From Verrucomicrobiota bacterium (lineage in GTDB: Bacteria > Verrucomicrobiota > Verrucomicrobiia > Limisphaerales > J093), in the NCBI GenBank assembly GCA_022710935.1, contig JAKLFY010000068.1, positions 1-34,838 of the forward strand: DNA of 34,838 nucleotides. The letters are read 5' to 3'. Below, piece after piece: positions 1-7,954 of this stretch. How positions within the stretch are numbered: the first letter of the stretch is position 1; every line of letters begins with the position of its first letter. A model generated the notes under the pieces. That model worked only from the letters and a program-made list of their open reading frames with translations. It was not told the DNA's origin and made no database searches. A program made the position numbers and the translations under genes.

Positions 1-126
1 GACAGACGCTCGCTGAATAGGGACCGGTGCTGCGGCTTGGTTTCCTTTCACTCCGCGCCTCTGCGCCTTGGCGTCTTTGCGTTTTGTCCCTATTGAATCA
101 CTACGGCTTAGCTTGACACCTATTGA
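1..126. repeat. Intergenic repeat-like stretch that truncates the URO-D-like gene
   Basis: No gene is visible here. Read on the minus strand, bases about 51-85 are a degenerate 9-base repeat of the form CGCAAAGAC/GCCAAGGCG, similar in style to the stretch near 7850-7872. A 9-bp inverted repeat, AATAGGGAC at 16-24 and GTCCCTATT at 86-94, brackets it. CCTATTGA occurs at 89-96 and again at 119-126, 30 bp apart. The second copy ends exactly where homology to the downstream methyltransferase fragment begins, so this stretch probably replaced the 5' part of that gene. Confidence 0.5.
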
Positions 127-543
127 CCGTTGGTCTCGCGGGCCATGTTCCGTGAATTCGTCGCCCCCTATCTCGGCGACATGATCGACTGCATCCACGG
201 CCTGGGGGGGCGCGTGCTCTTCCACAGTTGCGGCTCGATCCGCTCCTTCATCCCCGAGTTCATCCGTCTGGGCGTGGACGTGTTGGACCCCATCCAACCG
301 GCGGGACCCGACATGGCGCCGGAGGAACTGAAGGCTGCGTTTGGCGATCGACTCTGCTTCCACGGGGGCCTCGACATGCAGCACTTGCTTCCCGCCGCGA
401 CGCCCGCGGCCGTTCGCGCCGAGGCGCGCCGTTATTGCGAGGTGTTGGGCAACGGGGGCGGGTACATTGTCGGCCCCGCCCATCTCTTCCAGCCGGACGT
501 GCCACCGGAGAACGTGCTGGCGGTTTACGAAGGCGCCACGTGA
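127..543 (+). pseudogene. Uroporphyrinogen decarboxylase-like (URO-D) methyltransferase, C-terminal fragment
   Basis: The reading frame gives about 137 residues that match the C-terminal third of URO-D fold proteins. Visible motifs are MFREFVAPY, VLFHSCGSIRSFIP, GVDVLDPIQP and FHGGLDMQ, ending in a GGYIVGPAHLFQPDVPPENV segment. This version (HSCGSI, DPIQP) is that of the corrinoid-linked methyltransferase-like branch found in Verrucomicrobiota, Planctomycetota and Lentisphaerota, not HemE itself, so a role in haem synthesis is unlikely. Full-length relatives have about 330-400 residues, so some 200-250 N-terminal residues are missing. An in-frame TGA at 124-126 lies directly before the first homologous residue (Pro). 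A TTG at 130 could start translation, but no ribosome site is seen. Most likely this is a remnant; it is a partial gene only if the assembly is wrong. Confidence 0.75.
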
Positions 544-763
544 AGTTCGCCGCTCGATTTCGCCGGCAAGAACAAGAGTCTGCCCTGCCCATCAACCGCG
601 TCGCCGCGCAGGAGCGCTTGACTGAACACCAGCAAGCACCTGAACGGTTGTGTCGATTGTGAGGACCCCTCGACGGGATTGAACTTCCCAACTTTGTGTT
701 CTCGGGGGTGGGCTCGAATTCCGGGCGTGACACTGGCGGCATGGTCAAGCCAATCTGTCCTGC
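544..763. other. Intergenic region upstream of the cyclophilin operon
   Basis: This is about 220 bases without a supported gene. It must contain the promoter of the 764-3323 gene set, but no convincing -35/-10 pair or Shine-Dalgarno sequence stands out. TTGACT at about 618 has no good -10 partner at the right distance. Confidence 0.4.
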
Positions 764-1399
764 ATGAAGAACGTGTTGTTGAGCGTCATCAGCGGCCTGG
801 GCCTGTGCGCCGCGACGGTCCTGGGTCAATCCGACGCCGGGACGCTGAAGAAAGAAGAGGCCAAGACGACCGCGTCCGCTTCGAACGAAGTGGCCGTGAT
901 CGAGACCACCAAAGGCAGGATGGTCGTCGAGTTCTGGCCGGACGTTGCGCCGAAGACAGTCGAGAATTTCAAGAAACTGGCGAGGGACAAGTTCTACGAT
1001 GGCACCTGTTTTCACCGGATCGTGAAGGGCTTCATGATCCAGGGCGGCGATCCGCTCACCAAGGATCCGGCGGCCCAGGCCCGCTATGGCACCGGGGATC
1101 CCGGATACAAGATCAAGGCCGAGTTCAACAGCCGCAAACATGCGCGCGGCGTGCTCTCGATGGCCCGCTCCGCGCATCCGGACTCGGCCGGCAGCCAGTT
1201 CTTCGTCTGTCTCGACGCCGCGTCTCACCTCGATAACAAGTACACCTGCTTCGGCCGCGTGATCCGGGGCGAGGACGTGTTGTTGAAGATCGGGGAAACG
1301 CCCACAAAGATGAATGCTTTCGGCACCGAACGAAGCGTCCCGACCGAGCGGATCGGGGTCGAGACCGTGCGCATCGTCCCGGCCGATTCCATCCAATGA
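764..1399 (+). CDS. Exported cyclophilin-type peptidyl-prolyl cis-trans isomerase
   Basis: This 211-residue protein catalyses cis-trans isomerisation of proline peptide bonds, probably in the periplasm. Residues 1-22 form a signal peptide (MKNVLLSVISGLGLCAATVLG), followed by a short Lys/Glu/Ala linker and a cyclophilin domain from about residue 42. Active-site motifs are clear: FHRIVKGFM (Arg85, Phe90), QGGDPL (Gln93) and GSQFFVCLD (about 143-151). The human CypA Trp121 and His126 positions are not conserved, as is common in bacterial forms. The stop overlaps the start of the next gene by ATGA at 1396-1399, so the two are translationally coupled. The next gene is a close paralogue without a signal peptide, which points to a tandem duplication with different cell locations. 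Confidence 0.93.
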   Translation: MKNVLLSVISGLGLCAATVLGQSDAGTLKKEEAKTTASASNEVAVIETTKGRMVVEFWPDVAPKTVENFKKLARDKFYDGTCFHRIVKGFMIQGGDPLTKDPAAQARYGTGDPGYKIKAEFNSRKHARGVLSMARSAHPDSAGSQFFVCLDAASHLDNKYTCFGRVIRGEDVLLKIGETPTKMNAFGTERSVPTERIGVETVRIVPADSIQ

Positions 1400-1923
1400 A
1401 CACCACCCTAGACGAAGTGGCCGTGATCACGACCACCGAAGGCGAAATGGTCATCGCTTTCTGGCCCGATGTGGCCCCGAACACCGTGGCCAATTTCAAG
1501 AAGCTGGCGCAGGCCGGCTTTTATGACGGCACCTGCTTCCACCGGATCGTCAAGGACTTCATGGTGCAGGGCGGCGATCCGCTCACCAAAGAGCCCGCGC
1601 GCGAACGCGCCTGGGGCACGGGCGGCCCCGGCTACCAGATCAAGGCCGAGTTCAACCAACGCCCGCATGTGCGCGGAGTCATCTCGATGGCCCGCTCCCA
1701 GGATCCGGATTCGGCCGGCAGCCAGTTCTTCGTCTGCCTCGCCGACGCCCGGTTCCTCGACCGCCAGTACACGGCCTTCGGCGAGCTGATCCGCGGCGAC
1801 GACGTCCTCGGCCGCATCGGCGACACGCCCGTCGCGGCCGGCAGCGGCGGCGAACGCAGCAAGCCGGTCCAGCGCGTCGGCGTCGAGCGCATCCGCATCG
1901 TGCCCGCGGAGTCGGTGCAGTGA
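1396..1923 (+). CDS. Cytosolic cyclophilin-type peptidyl-prolyl cis-trans isomerase
   Basis: This 175-residue cyclophilin starts almost directly at the domain (MNTTLDEVAV) and has no signal peptide, so it should act in the cytosol. Catalytic motifs are FHRIVKDFM (Arg50, Phe55), QGGDPL (Gln58) and GSQFFVCLAD (about 108-117). It is very similar to the exported protein encoded just upstream across the whole domain, including the shared VAPxTVxNFKKLA and DSAGSQFFVCL segments, so the pair probably arose by gene duplication. The start overlaps the upstream stop (ATGA). Its own TGA overlaps the GTG start of the oxidase gene (GTGA at 1920-1923). Confidence 0.93.
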   Translation: MNTTLDEVAVITTTEGEMVIAFWPDVAPNTVANFKKLAQAGFYDGTCFHRIVKDFMVQGGDPLTKEPARERAWGTGGPGYQIKAEFNQRPHVRGVISMARSQDPDSAGSQFFVCLADARFLDRQYTAFGELIRGDDVLGRIGDTPVAAGSGGERSKPVQRVGVERIRIVPAESVQ

Positions 1924-3323
1924 ATCCGGCCGGATCAAGCGGATCCGTTGCGATCATAGGCGGCGGGATCACCGGTTTGACCGCCGCCTTTCGGCTGATG
2001 CAGGCGGGCGTGCCGGTCACGCTCTACGAAGCCGATCAACGGGTCGGCGGCGTCATCCGATCGGTCCAGGAGAGCGGATACCTGGCCGAGTTCGGCCCCA
2101 ACTCGATTCTGGAAACTTCGCCCAAGATCAGCGGCCTGATCCGCGATCTCGGCCTCGAACCCCGACGCGGGTATTCCGACCCGGGGGCTGAGAACCGCTA
2201 CCTCGTCCGCGGCGGCAAGCCGGTCTGCCTGCCGGCCTCGCCCCTCAGGTTCTTCGGCACAAAACTGTTCTCGACCGGCGCGAAACTGCGCCTGCTGCGC
2301 GAGCCGTTTCTGCGCCGCGCCCCAGCGGACAAGGAGGAGAATGTCGCCGAGTTCGTCCTGCGCCGGCTGGGCCGGGAGTGGCTCGACTACGCCATCAATC
2401 CGATGATCGCCGGGATCTACGCGGGCGACCCCCGCCGGCTCTCGGTCATCCATGCCTTTCCCCGACTCCACGCCGTCGAGCAGCGCTACGGGTCTCTCAT
2501 CCTCGGACAGATTCTCGGGGCGCGCGAACGCAAGCGCCGCGGCGAGGTCTCGAAGCAGGAAGCGAAGAAGATCTCGTTCGACCAGGGCTTGCAGGTGTTG
2601 ACCGACACGCTCGAAGCGAGGCTGCGCGCCGCCATCCGTCTCAACACGACGGTGACCGCCCTCGAACGCGCGCCCCGCGGCTGGACGGTGTCGGTCCAAA
2701 GCGGCGGATCGGAGGACGCCTTCGAGCATCGGGCCGTCCTGCTTGCCGCTCCGGCGCACTGCCTGGCCCGCATCGCGCTCAATGCCGATGCCGGCCTGAC
2801 GCTCGCGCCTTTGGCCGAAGTCTATTACCCGCCTGTCGCAAGCGTGGTGCTCGGTTTCCGCCGCGCGGATGTCGCCCACCCGCTGGACGGCTTTGGCATG
2901 CTGGTGCCCGAAGTCGAGAAGTTCCGCATCCTCGGCACGCTCTTCTCATCCTCGCTGTTCCCGAATCGCGCCCCGGACGGGCATGTGACTCTCACCACCT
3001 ACGTGGGCGGCGTGCGGGCGCCGGATCTGGCCCTGCGCCCAATCGAGGAACTGTTCAACCTGACACTCACCGATCTCGCCACGATCCTCGGTGTCCGCGG
3101 CAGTCCCACGTTCCGACACGCCGTGCTCTATCGCCAAGCCATCCCCCAATACGAAGTCGGATACGGGCGCTTCAAGACGCTCATGGAAACGATCGAGACG
3201 CGCGCGTCCGGGATCTTTCTGGCCGGGCATTATCGCAACGGGATCTCGCTGGGCGACTCGATCATTGCCGGCCATGACGTTGCGGACCGGATCGCGGCGT
3301 TCGCGCGGGCCTGGCCCGCATAG
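1920..3323 (+). CDS. hemY: Oxygen-dependent protoporphyrinogen oxidase (HemY/HemG type)
   Basis: This 467-residue FAD-dependent amine-oxidase-fold enzyme would oxidise protoporphyrinogen IX to protoporphyrin IX (or coproporphyrinogen III to coproporphyrin III) in haem synthesis. The N-terminal dinucleotide-binding motif VAIIGGGITGLTAAFRL lies at about residues 10-26, followed by LYEADQRVGGVIRS. The family signature EFGPNSILET comes next, and the C-terminal FAD contact is IFLAGHYRNGISLGDSI. Length matches the usual 450-480 residues. It starts with GTG, overlapping the previous stop by four bases, which argues for this start and for operon membership. No other haem gene is intact here; the nearby URO-D-like fragment is not HemE. 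Which of the two porphyrinogens it uses cannot be told from sequence reading alone. Confidence 0.92.
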   Translation: MNPAGSSGSVAIIGGGITGLTAAFRLMQAGVPVTLYEADQRVGGVIRSVQESGYLAEFGPNSILETSPKISGLIRDLGLEPRRGYSDPGAENRYLVRGGKPVCLPASPLRFFGTKLFSTGAKLRLLREPFLRRAPADKEENVAEFVLRRLGREWLDYAINPMIAGIYAGDPRRLSVIHAFPRLHAVEQRYGSLILGQILGARERKRRGEVSKQEAKKISFDQGLQVLTDTLEARLRAAIRLNTTVTALERAPRGWTVSVQSGGSEDAFEHRAVLLAAPAHCLARIALNADAGLTLAPLAEVYYPPVASVVLGFRRADVAHPLDGFGMLVPEVEKFRILGTLFSSSLFPNRAPDGHVTLTTYVGGVRAPDLALRPIEELFNLTLTDLATILGVRGSPTFRHAVLYRQAIPQYEVGYGRFKTLMETIETRASGIFLAGHYRNGISLGDSIIAGHDVADRIAAFARAWPA

Positions 3324-3630
3324 TCTGCGCGTCAGCCTGAGCAGGGTTTCACAATCGCAGCCAAGATGCATCCACTTGCAGCCTCCCAAGCCAGTGGGAA
3401 GGGCTGGCTTGCAGAAGGAGCGGCCTTCGTCGAATCGGTCCCGCGGCTGCCGGAGAGCGGGGACGTCCTCGTCCCCGACCGATGGGATCGCAGACTGTGT
3501 TCGCGGGCGACGCGGACGTCGCCCCTCCACTGCTCTGCTCGCGCACACGAAGGCGTAGGCGCGCAGGAGCGGGACTCGAGCGGGAACGACAGCCTGTTGT
3601 GGTGCATGGTTTCGGGCAAGGGGCCTGAAA
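3324..3630. other. Convergent intergenic region full of palindromes
   Basis: This stretch lies between two convergent operons and holds no supported gene. It contains an 8-bp-arm inverted repeat, CAAGCCAG/CTGGCTTG (3387-3411, 9-nt loop), and then the twin hairpins at 3458-3524 listed separately. It may act as a two-way terminator, but no U-run follows the hairpins. Confidence 0.6.
3458..3524. repeat. Twin-hairpin intergenic repeat, copy 1
   Basis: There are two perfect 8-bp-arm hairpins. The first is at 3458-3477, CGGGGACG/CGTCCCCG with loop TCCT. The second is at 3505-3524, GGGCGACG/CGTCGCCC with loop CGGA. They are 27 bp apart. The same design recurs at 13536, 23154 and 31658. Confidence 0.85.
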
Positions 3631-4473
3631 CTACGCAAGATGCCGACTCGGCGCAGGGCGTCCGTGGAATCCGGCGTAAAGCCGCCCGGCCCTGCTCGAG
3701 ACGCGCCGCCAGAAACGGCCCTCGGTGGCCAGCACTTCTCGCCATGGTCTCTGCCGGTACTCCTGCAGGAATCGGAGCAAGTCGCGCGTGGTGAGGCCGC
3801 AGTCGAGTGCAGAGAAGAGCAGCGCCGCCAGGTCCTTGAGAAGCCAGCGCGTCGGGACCCGGTGACGCATCTGGACACGGTGCAGGTCGATCAGCACAAG
3901 GTCGAGGGCGTCGGCGGACGAGGCGCCTGGCTGCCATCGTTCCCAGTCGCGATCGCGCACCAGCAAGTGGCAGAGGTAGAAATCGCGGTGGTTGAGCCCG
4001 GCCCCGTGCAGCAGGCGCGCGATGCGCGCCACTTTGGTCAGCAGCGCCCGCTTGAACAGCACCTGCCTGCGCCCGCTCAACCCGCCCCAGGTCCGCGTGA
4101 GATCTTCGAGCGTGATCATGCCTTCGAGCGCCTCGGTCACGACAAACGATTCCACGGCCGCCGGCCACCGCCCCCGCTCGCCCTTGCCGGCCACCCGGAG
4201 CGTTTCAATCCCCAGCGCCCTTGCCCGCTCGATCGCCTCCCATTCGGAACGGGCGCTCACAATCGGCGCTCGGCCCCGAATCCAGTCCTTGAGCACCTCC
4301 CACCAGCCGCATCCGCGATGGGCCTTGATGAAAAAGCGGCGTCCGCCGATCTCGACTTCGACGGTGCGCCGGTGTTTTACCTCGCGATGGACCTTGCCCG
4401 GGCAGTTCAACAGCCATTCGAAAGCGTCGTGCGCGGGCCGATGACGTTCAAGATGTGGACTCAGTTCAATCAC
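3631..4473 (-). CDS. waaP: Lipopolysaccharide core heptose kinase, WaaP/RfaP-like
   Basis: This 280-residue protein-kinase-like enzyme would phosphorylate an inner-core sugar of lipopolysaccharide (HepI in E. coli) on the cytosolic face. Kinase landmarks are FFIKAH with the ATP-contacting Lys50, the catalytic loop NHRDFYLCHLL with Asp164, and LIDLHR with the metal-binding Asp196. The HRDFY-CH form of the loop is specific to the WaaP/InaA branch. The start is GTG at 4473, which overlaps the upstream waaG-like stop (GTGA at 4470-4473); longer in-frame extensions run through waaG and are false. E. coli also has waaG and waaP adjacent, so synteny supports both names. Whether the acceptor is heptose here is inferred, since no heptosyltransferase is in the window. 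Confidence 0.85.
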   Translation of the reverse strand: MIELSPHLERHRPAHDAFEWLLNCPGKVHREVKHRRTVEVEIGGRRFFIKAHRGCGWWEVLKDWIRGRAPIVSARSEWEAIERARALGIETLRVAGKGERGRWPAAVESFVVTEALEGMITLEDLTRTWGGLSGRRQVLFKRALLTKVARIARLLHGAGLNHRDFYLCHLLVRDRDWERWQPGASSADALDLVLIDLHRVQMRHRVPTRWLLKDLAALLFSALDCGLTTRDLLRFLQEYRQRPWREVLATEGRFWRRVSSRAGRLYAGFHGRPAPSRHLA

Positions 4474-5624
4474 GGGGTGCGTAGGGGTCTCTTGGCGTCG
4501 AGGTTGCCCTGAACGATCCGCTCGATCAGATCCGCGGCGCGGTCGTGGCAACTGTAGAGATCCTCGCGCGCCGCGTACTCGAGCCCGTTGGCGCGCCACC
4601 GCGCCTGTTCGCCCGACACAAGCATCTCGGCCAACGCGCGGTTGCACTCGGCCTGAGAAAAGGGCGAGCACACGATGCGCCCGGCCTGCGCCCGCGTCAC
4701 GTGCGGGGCGTAGCCGCAGGTGTCCGTGGCAAGCACAGGCAGGCCCGACGCCATCGCCTCGAGCAGGATCATCCCCGCCGACTCGCTGTAGGCCGGATGC
4801 ACCAGGAGATCGGACGCCATCAGCCAATCGGGCACATCCAGCCGTCCGCCCAGGAAACAGACCCGATCGGCAACACCCAGGCGCCGCGCCTCGAGGGCGA
4901 AGGCGCCCGGACGATTCTGCCCGATCACCGCCAGCCGGCTTTGGCGGCGCAGATCCGTGGGCAGGGCCGCCAGCGCCGCAATCGCGCGATCGAGTCCCTT
5001 GACCCGAAAGCCCGAGCCCACCAGCAGCAGCAGGCGCTCTTCGAGCGGCCAGCCTTGCGCCTCCCGCACCCTGCGGCGCGCCTCCTGACGCTGCGCCTCA
5101 TTCACCGAACGCCGGGCAATCCCAGGCGGGAGCAGGTGGAAACGCTCGGACTCGGTGCCGTAGAATTCCCGGTAGGCTGGGATCTCATGATCGGTCAACA
5201 CCAGGATCCGGGTCCGGCGTCCGCGCTGGAAGACTTCGGATTCGAGCCGCGCGAAATGGCGGTAGCGCGGGAGCCAGCGGGACCAGGCGGGTTTGAGGCG
5301 TCGCACCTTTGCCGCGTAACACGGGTCCGAGCCATAATACACGTCCAGCCCGGGCAACTTGTTGAACCCGACAATGCCATCGAGCTGGCGCCGGGGCAGC
5401 GTCGATGCCAGTTGCCGCAGCCAGGCCCGGTTGCGCCCGACGTTTGTGAAGCCGCGTCGTCCGAAGAGTTCGACCTCCAGCCCCTCGGATCGGTCGCCCT
5501 GCCAGGTGCGCGTGAAGATCGTCACGGCATGGCCGCGCGCGGCGCAACGCGCGGCGATCTGGAGGCAATCGCGCTGCAGTCCTCCGTACGGAAAATAATC
5601 GAACAGGAGGAAACCCAGTTTCAT
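4470..5624 (-). CDS. waaG: Lipopolysaccharide core glycosyltransferase, WaaG-like (GT4)
   Basis: This 384-residue GT-B-fold glycosyltransferase closely resembles WaaG, which adds the first hexose to the inner core. The N-terminal acceptor-domain motif FPYGGLQRD spans residues 11-19, followed by VGFNKLPGLDVYYGSDPCY (about 85-103), a stretch characteristic of WaaG. The donor domain has GFRVKGLDRAI with Lys209 and the GT4 E-x7-E motif, Glu281 to Glu289 (SESAGMILLEAMASGLPV). Length fits the family (about 370-380). It sits between a pyruvyl transferase-like gene and the WaaP-like kinase gene, overlapping both by four bases (5621-5624 and 4470-4473), so the three are almost certainly co-translated. 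The sugar donor (UDP-glucose in E. coli) is not proven here. Confidence 0.9.
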   Translation of the reverse strand: MKLGFLLFDYFPYGGLQRDCLQIAARCAARGHAVTIFTRTWQGDRSEGLEVELFGRRGFTNVGRNRAWLRQLASTLPRRQLDGIVGFNKLPGLDVYYGSDPCYAAKVRRLKPAWSRWLPRYRHFARLESEVFQRGRRTRILVLTDHEIPAYREFYGTESERFHLLPPGIARRSVNEAQRQEARRRVREAQGWPLEERLLLLVGSGFRVKGLDRAIAALAALPTDLRRQSRLAVIGQNRPGAFALEARRLGVADRVCFLGGRLDVPDWLMASDLLVHPAYSESAGMILLEAMASGLPVLATDTCGYAPHVTRAQAGRIVCSPFSQAECNRALAEMLVSGEQARWRANGLEYAAREDLYSCHDRAADLIERIVQGNLDAKRPLRTP

Positions 5625-6406
5625 GGCGATGTCCCGGCTGGGAACGGGAACGCGTCGAGAAGCCGCTTCTTCACAGCCTCGAGCCCCGGTCGTTGATAGG
5701 CCCGGGCGAGGGCCTCGAGCGCCGCCCCGCTCACTTCGTCTTCGATCGCCAGCACCGGCGGCTCGCTGATTCCAAACACGCTGTAGTAATCCAGATACTT
5801 GAAATCATGGCCCCGGATGCCCCCCGAGAGCCGCGCCCAGACATTCGGGATTCCATACGCGTCCGACACCACGAGCCCATGCAGACTCGACGAAATGACG
5901 AACTCGCAACGGACCAGTTGGGCCAGGAACGTCCGCGGTTCGTCGAAGACGTTCAACACCTGCGTCCCCGGATGCCGTTCAACAAACCGCTTCACCCACG
6001 GATGATCGCGATCCTTGTAGTGGGGCACCAAGCCGATCGCGTGCTCTTTGCCCCCGGCGGCAGGTCGCGGAAAGATCAGGTCGCACAGCAGGCCCGGATC
6101 GCCAAAGGCCGACGGCGGAGGCGCGTCGATCAGCGCCGCCGTCCGGTGTCCACGCACGGCGTGATACTGGTGCCGGCTCGAAGCCCGAGGCCGCTCCTCG
6201 ATGAACCCGGTTCCCCAAACGCGCACCGGACGCGTCCACCAGCGCTCGGGCAGCCGGTGGAGAATGCTGCCGACGGCAATCAGGTCGCACCGGGCCGGAC
6301 TGCTGTGCACCACGGGGCGTCCGGACAGCGCCTCGCAGAGCATCGGGGAAAGCCAATCTCCGAAATTGGGCTTGCCGCTCGACCAGTGAAGCCTGAGAGG
6401 ACGCAT
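5621..6406 (-). CDS. Polysaccharide pyruvyl transferase-family protein
   Basis: This 261-residue protein matches the polysaccharide pyruvyl transferase fold (CsaB/GT-B-like), which adds ketal pyruvate or a related group to surface sugars. Visible features are an N-terminal strand with NFGDWLSPML, AVGSILH, VWGTGFI, the mid-domain GLVPHYKDRD, and a C-terminal VISSSLHGLVVSDAYGIP segment that is diagnostic of the family. I chose ATG at 6406 (MRPLRLHW) because homology starts there; an open frame continues to 6664 but crosses a palindromic intergenic stretch. The stop overlaps the WaaG-like start (ATGA). Its job is probably decoration of the lipopolysaccharide core or outer sugar chain. The exact acceptor is unknown. 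Confidence 0.8.
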   Translation of the reverse strand: MRPLRLHWSSGKPNFGDWLSPMLCEALSGRPVVHSSPARCDLIAVGSILHRLPERWWTRPVRVWGTGFIEERPRASSRHQYHAVRGHRTAALIDAPPPSAFGDPGLLCDLIFPRPAAGGKEHAIGLVPHYKDRDHPWVKRFVERHPGTQVLNVFDEPRTFLAQLVRCEFVISSSLHGLVVSDAYGIPNVWARLSGGIRGHDFKYLDYYSVFGISEPPVLAIEDEVSGAALEALARAYQRPGLEAVKKRLLDAFPFPAGTSP

Positions 6407-6605
6407 TGGCACGACTTTAGCCCGCAACGGTGCGCTTCGTGAAGTCTCCAGCTTCGCCGTTGTCACAATTCCATGAAACATGCGGCTATACGGATTTCTC
6501 ACGACCGGGAAGATGACAACGAAATCCGGGCTTTTCCTAGCCTGCATGCTGACTTCTCTTGTGAACTCCGGCTTCGCGGTGGCACAAAGTGGTGAGAAAC
6601 GCAGG
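6407..6605. repeat. Intergenic inverted-repeat element in the LPS cluster
   Basis: About 200 bases separate two co-oriented genes. CTAGCCTGC at 6537-6545 is matched by GCAGGCTAG at 6601-6609, the latter including the stop codon of the upstream glycosyltransferase. TTTCTCAC motifs occur in both halves. No gene is supported; the open frame across it is a 5' extension of the pyruvyl transferase frame. Confidence 0.4.
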
Positions 6606-7580
6606 CTAGCGCCAGAACGGGCGCGACCAGAGGTGGCGCACCCGCTCGGCGAACGACAGGGCACGGGCCGAGCGGATCGGCGGCTGGATCAGGTCGTGCA
6701 GCTCAGCCGCGCGCCGGCTCATGGTGTGTCGATCGAGGACCAGGGCCTGACCCCGGGCGGCGATGCGATCGGCCAGGGCCGGGTCGCGACGCAGCCGCTC
6801 CGCCTTCTCGATAAGTTCCCGGGCGTCTTCATAGAGCGCCAGATGTTCCATATCCAGAAACCCCAGCGCCTCCTGTTCGAGGGCGGGCTGCCTCTGGGCC
6901 AGCAACACGCAGCCGGCAGCCATCGCCTCGAAGTTCTTGAACATATACTCGTTCATCCCGACATCGGCGCTCACAAAGAACCGCATGCGATTGAGCAGTC
7001 GATTGTAGCCCGCCGTGTCCCCGGACTCGGTCCTGAGCATCTCCAGACCCAGCGGCGTCCGCACCTGTTCGAGCAACGCGCGCCGCCGGGTGTACACGGC
7101 ATGATTCACCCGGCCGACGTACCCAAACACAATATCGCGCGGCTGATGCAAGTTTTGAATGGCCTTTTCGTCAACCGCTTTCGCCAAACAGACGCAGTCC
7201 AGCCCGCCGCGCCGAAAGGCCGCCTCGCAGGTGCGATTGGACACCACCACCCGCAGGCGCCCGATGTCGCGGAACACCGCCTCGTAGCGCCCATGCCAGC
7301 GGCTCTCCGGAATGAAATGCTGGCAGGCGTCCTGTTCCAGAAACACCAGGTTCGGCACCGCCCGCAAAGCCGGGTACTGGCGCCCGATCCGCCGGATGTT
7401 CTGGTCGAGCACGACGCGGTCGTATCGCGAGAAATCGAGGCGACGGAGCGCCTCGGCATAATGGGCCATCTCCCATTCGCCGAACTCGACCATCTCGACC
7501 CGGCAGAGCCGGCCCAGCGCCTCCCACAACGTCGTTTGCGGAATGCCGGTCTTGCCCTTGGCAATCACCAGGACCTTCAT
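6606..7580 (-). CDS. Glycosyltransferase with C-terminal GT1-like donor domain
   Basis: This protein has about 324 residues from ATG 7580 (MKVLVIAKGKTG). It has an N-terminal Rossmann-type strand, then DRVVLDQNIRRIG and NLVFLEQDACQHF. The C-terminal half (VFGYVGRVN, MRFFVSADVGMNEYMFKNFEAMAAGCVLLAQRQP) matches the donor-binding half of GT-B enzymes of the Glyco_trans_1_2/DUF3880-like kind. The E-x7-E region is replaced by NEYMFKNFEAMAAGC, as is typical for this branch. The frame stays open upstream to 7739, but those residues look like noncoding sequence. It is the first gene of the LPS cluster and likely builds the outer core or attached sugars. Donor and acceptor are not known. Confidence 0.78.
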   Translation of the reverse strand: MKVLVIAKGKTGIPQTTLWEALGRLCRVEMVEFGEWEMAHYAEALRRLDFSRYDRVVLDQNIRRIGRQYPALRAVPNLVFLEQDACQHFIPESRWHGRYEAVFRDIGRLRVVVSNRTCEAAFRRGGLDCVCLAKAVDEKAIQNLHQPRDIVFGYVGRVNHAVYTRRRALLEQVRTPLGLEMLRTESGDTAGYNRLLNRMRFFVSADVGMNEYMFKNFEAMAAGCVLLAQRQPALEQEALGFLDMEHLALYEDARELIEKAERLRRDPALADRIAARGQALVLDRHTMSRRAAELHDLIQPPIRSARALSFAERVRHLWSRPFWR

Positions 7581-7954
7581 GGCGGGCGGGCCTTCCGCGC
7601 CGGGTTGCCCGGTTTCGCCGCAGGACACGGACTCCGGCGGGGAGGGTGGCTCGTGCTTGATCGTCCGCTTGTTCATTGAAACCGACCGGGATCGCTTGTC
7701 CGTATGCGCCAGACTACGCGGGCGGGAGGCCCATAGCAACGCGCCATACGTGGTTTAAACGACGATGCCCTCCTCGAATCTGCCGTAGAAGGCGCCCGCA
7801 ACGAGAACGGCGGTGCAGTGACTTGTTCGCCCCGGATCGAGACGGAATCAACCACAAAGAACGCAAGGAACTGAATTCCCCAGAACACCCCCGCGGGGGG
7901 CGCCAGCCGGCGTTCTCCCCGTCCATCGGTGCATCGACTGGTTCGGCAGGCACG
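7581..7954. other. Intergenic region upstream of the LPS cluster
   Basis: No gene is supported over about 370 bases. The stretch should carry the promoter for the minus-strand glycosyltransferase cluster. It holds ACCACAAAGAACGCAAGG at about 7851-7868, a degenerate 9-base repeat like that near base 70, and a 12-bp palindrome CCCCCGCGGGGG at 7888-7899. Confidence 0.5.

Noticed and set aside
127-543. Calling the first fragment HemE because a haem oxidase gene follows
   Set aside because: The HSCGSI and DPIQP motifs belong to the methyltransferase-like branch of the URO-D fold, and the fragment lacks the N-terminal active-site region.
260-1396. A 378-codon minus-strand frame opposite the URO-D fragment and first cyclophilin
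   Set aside because: It overlaps two recognisable plus-strand coding regions and has no domain features.
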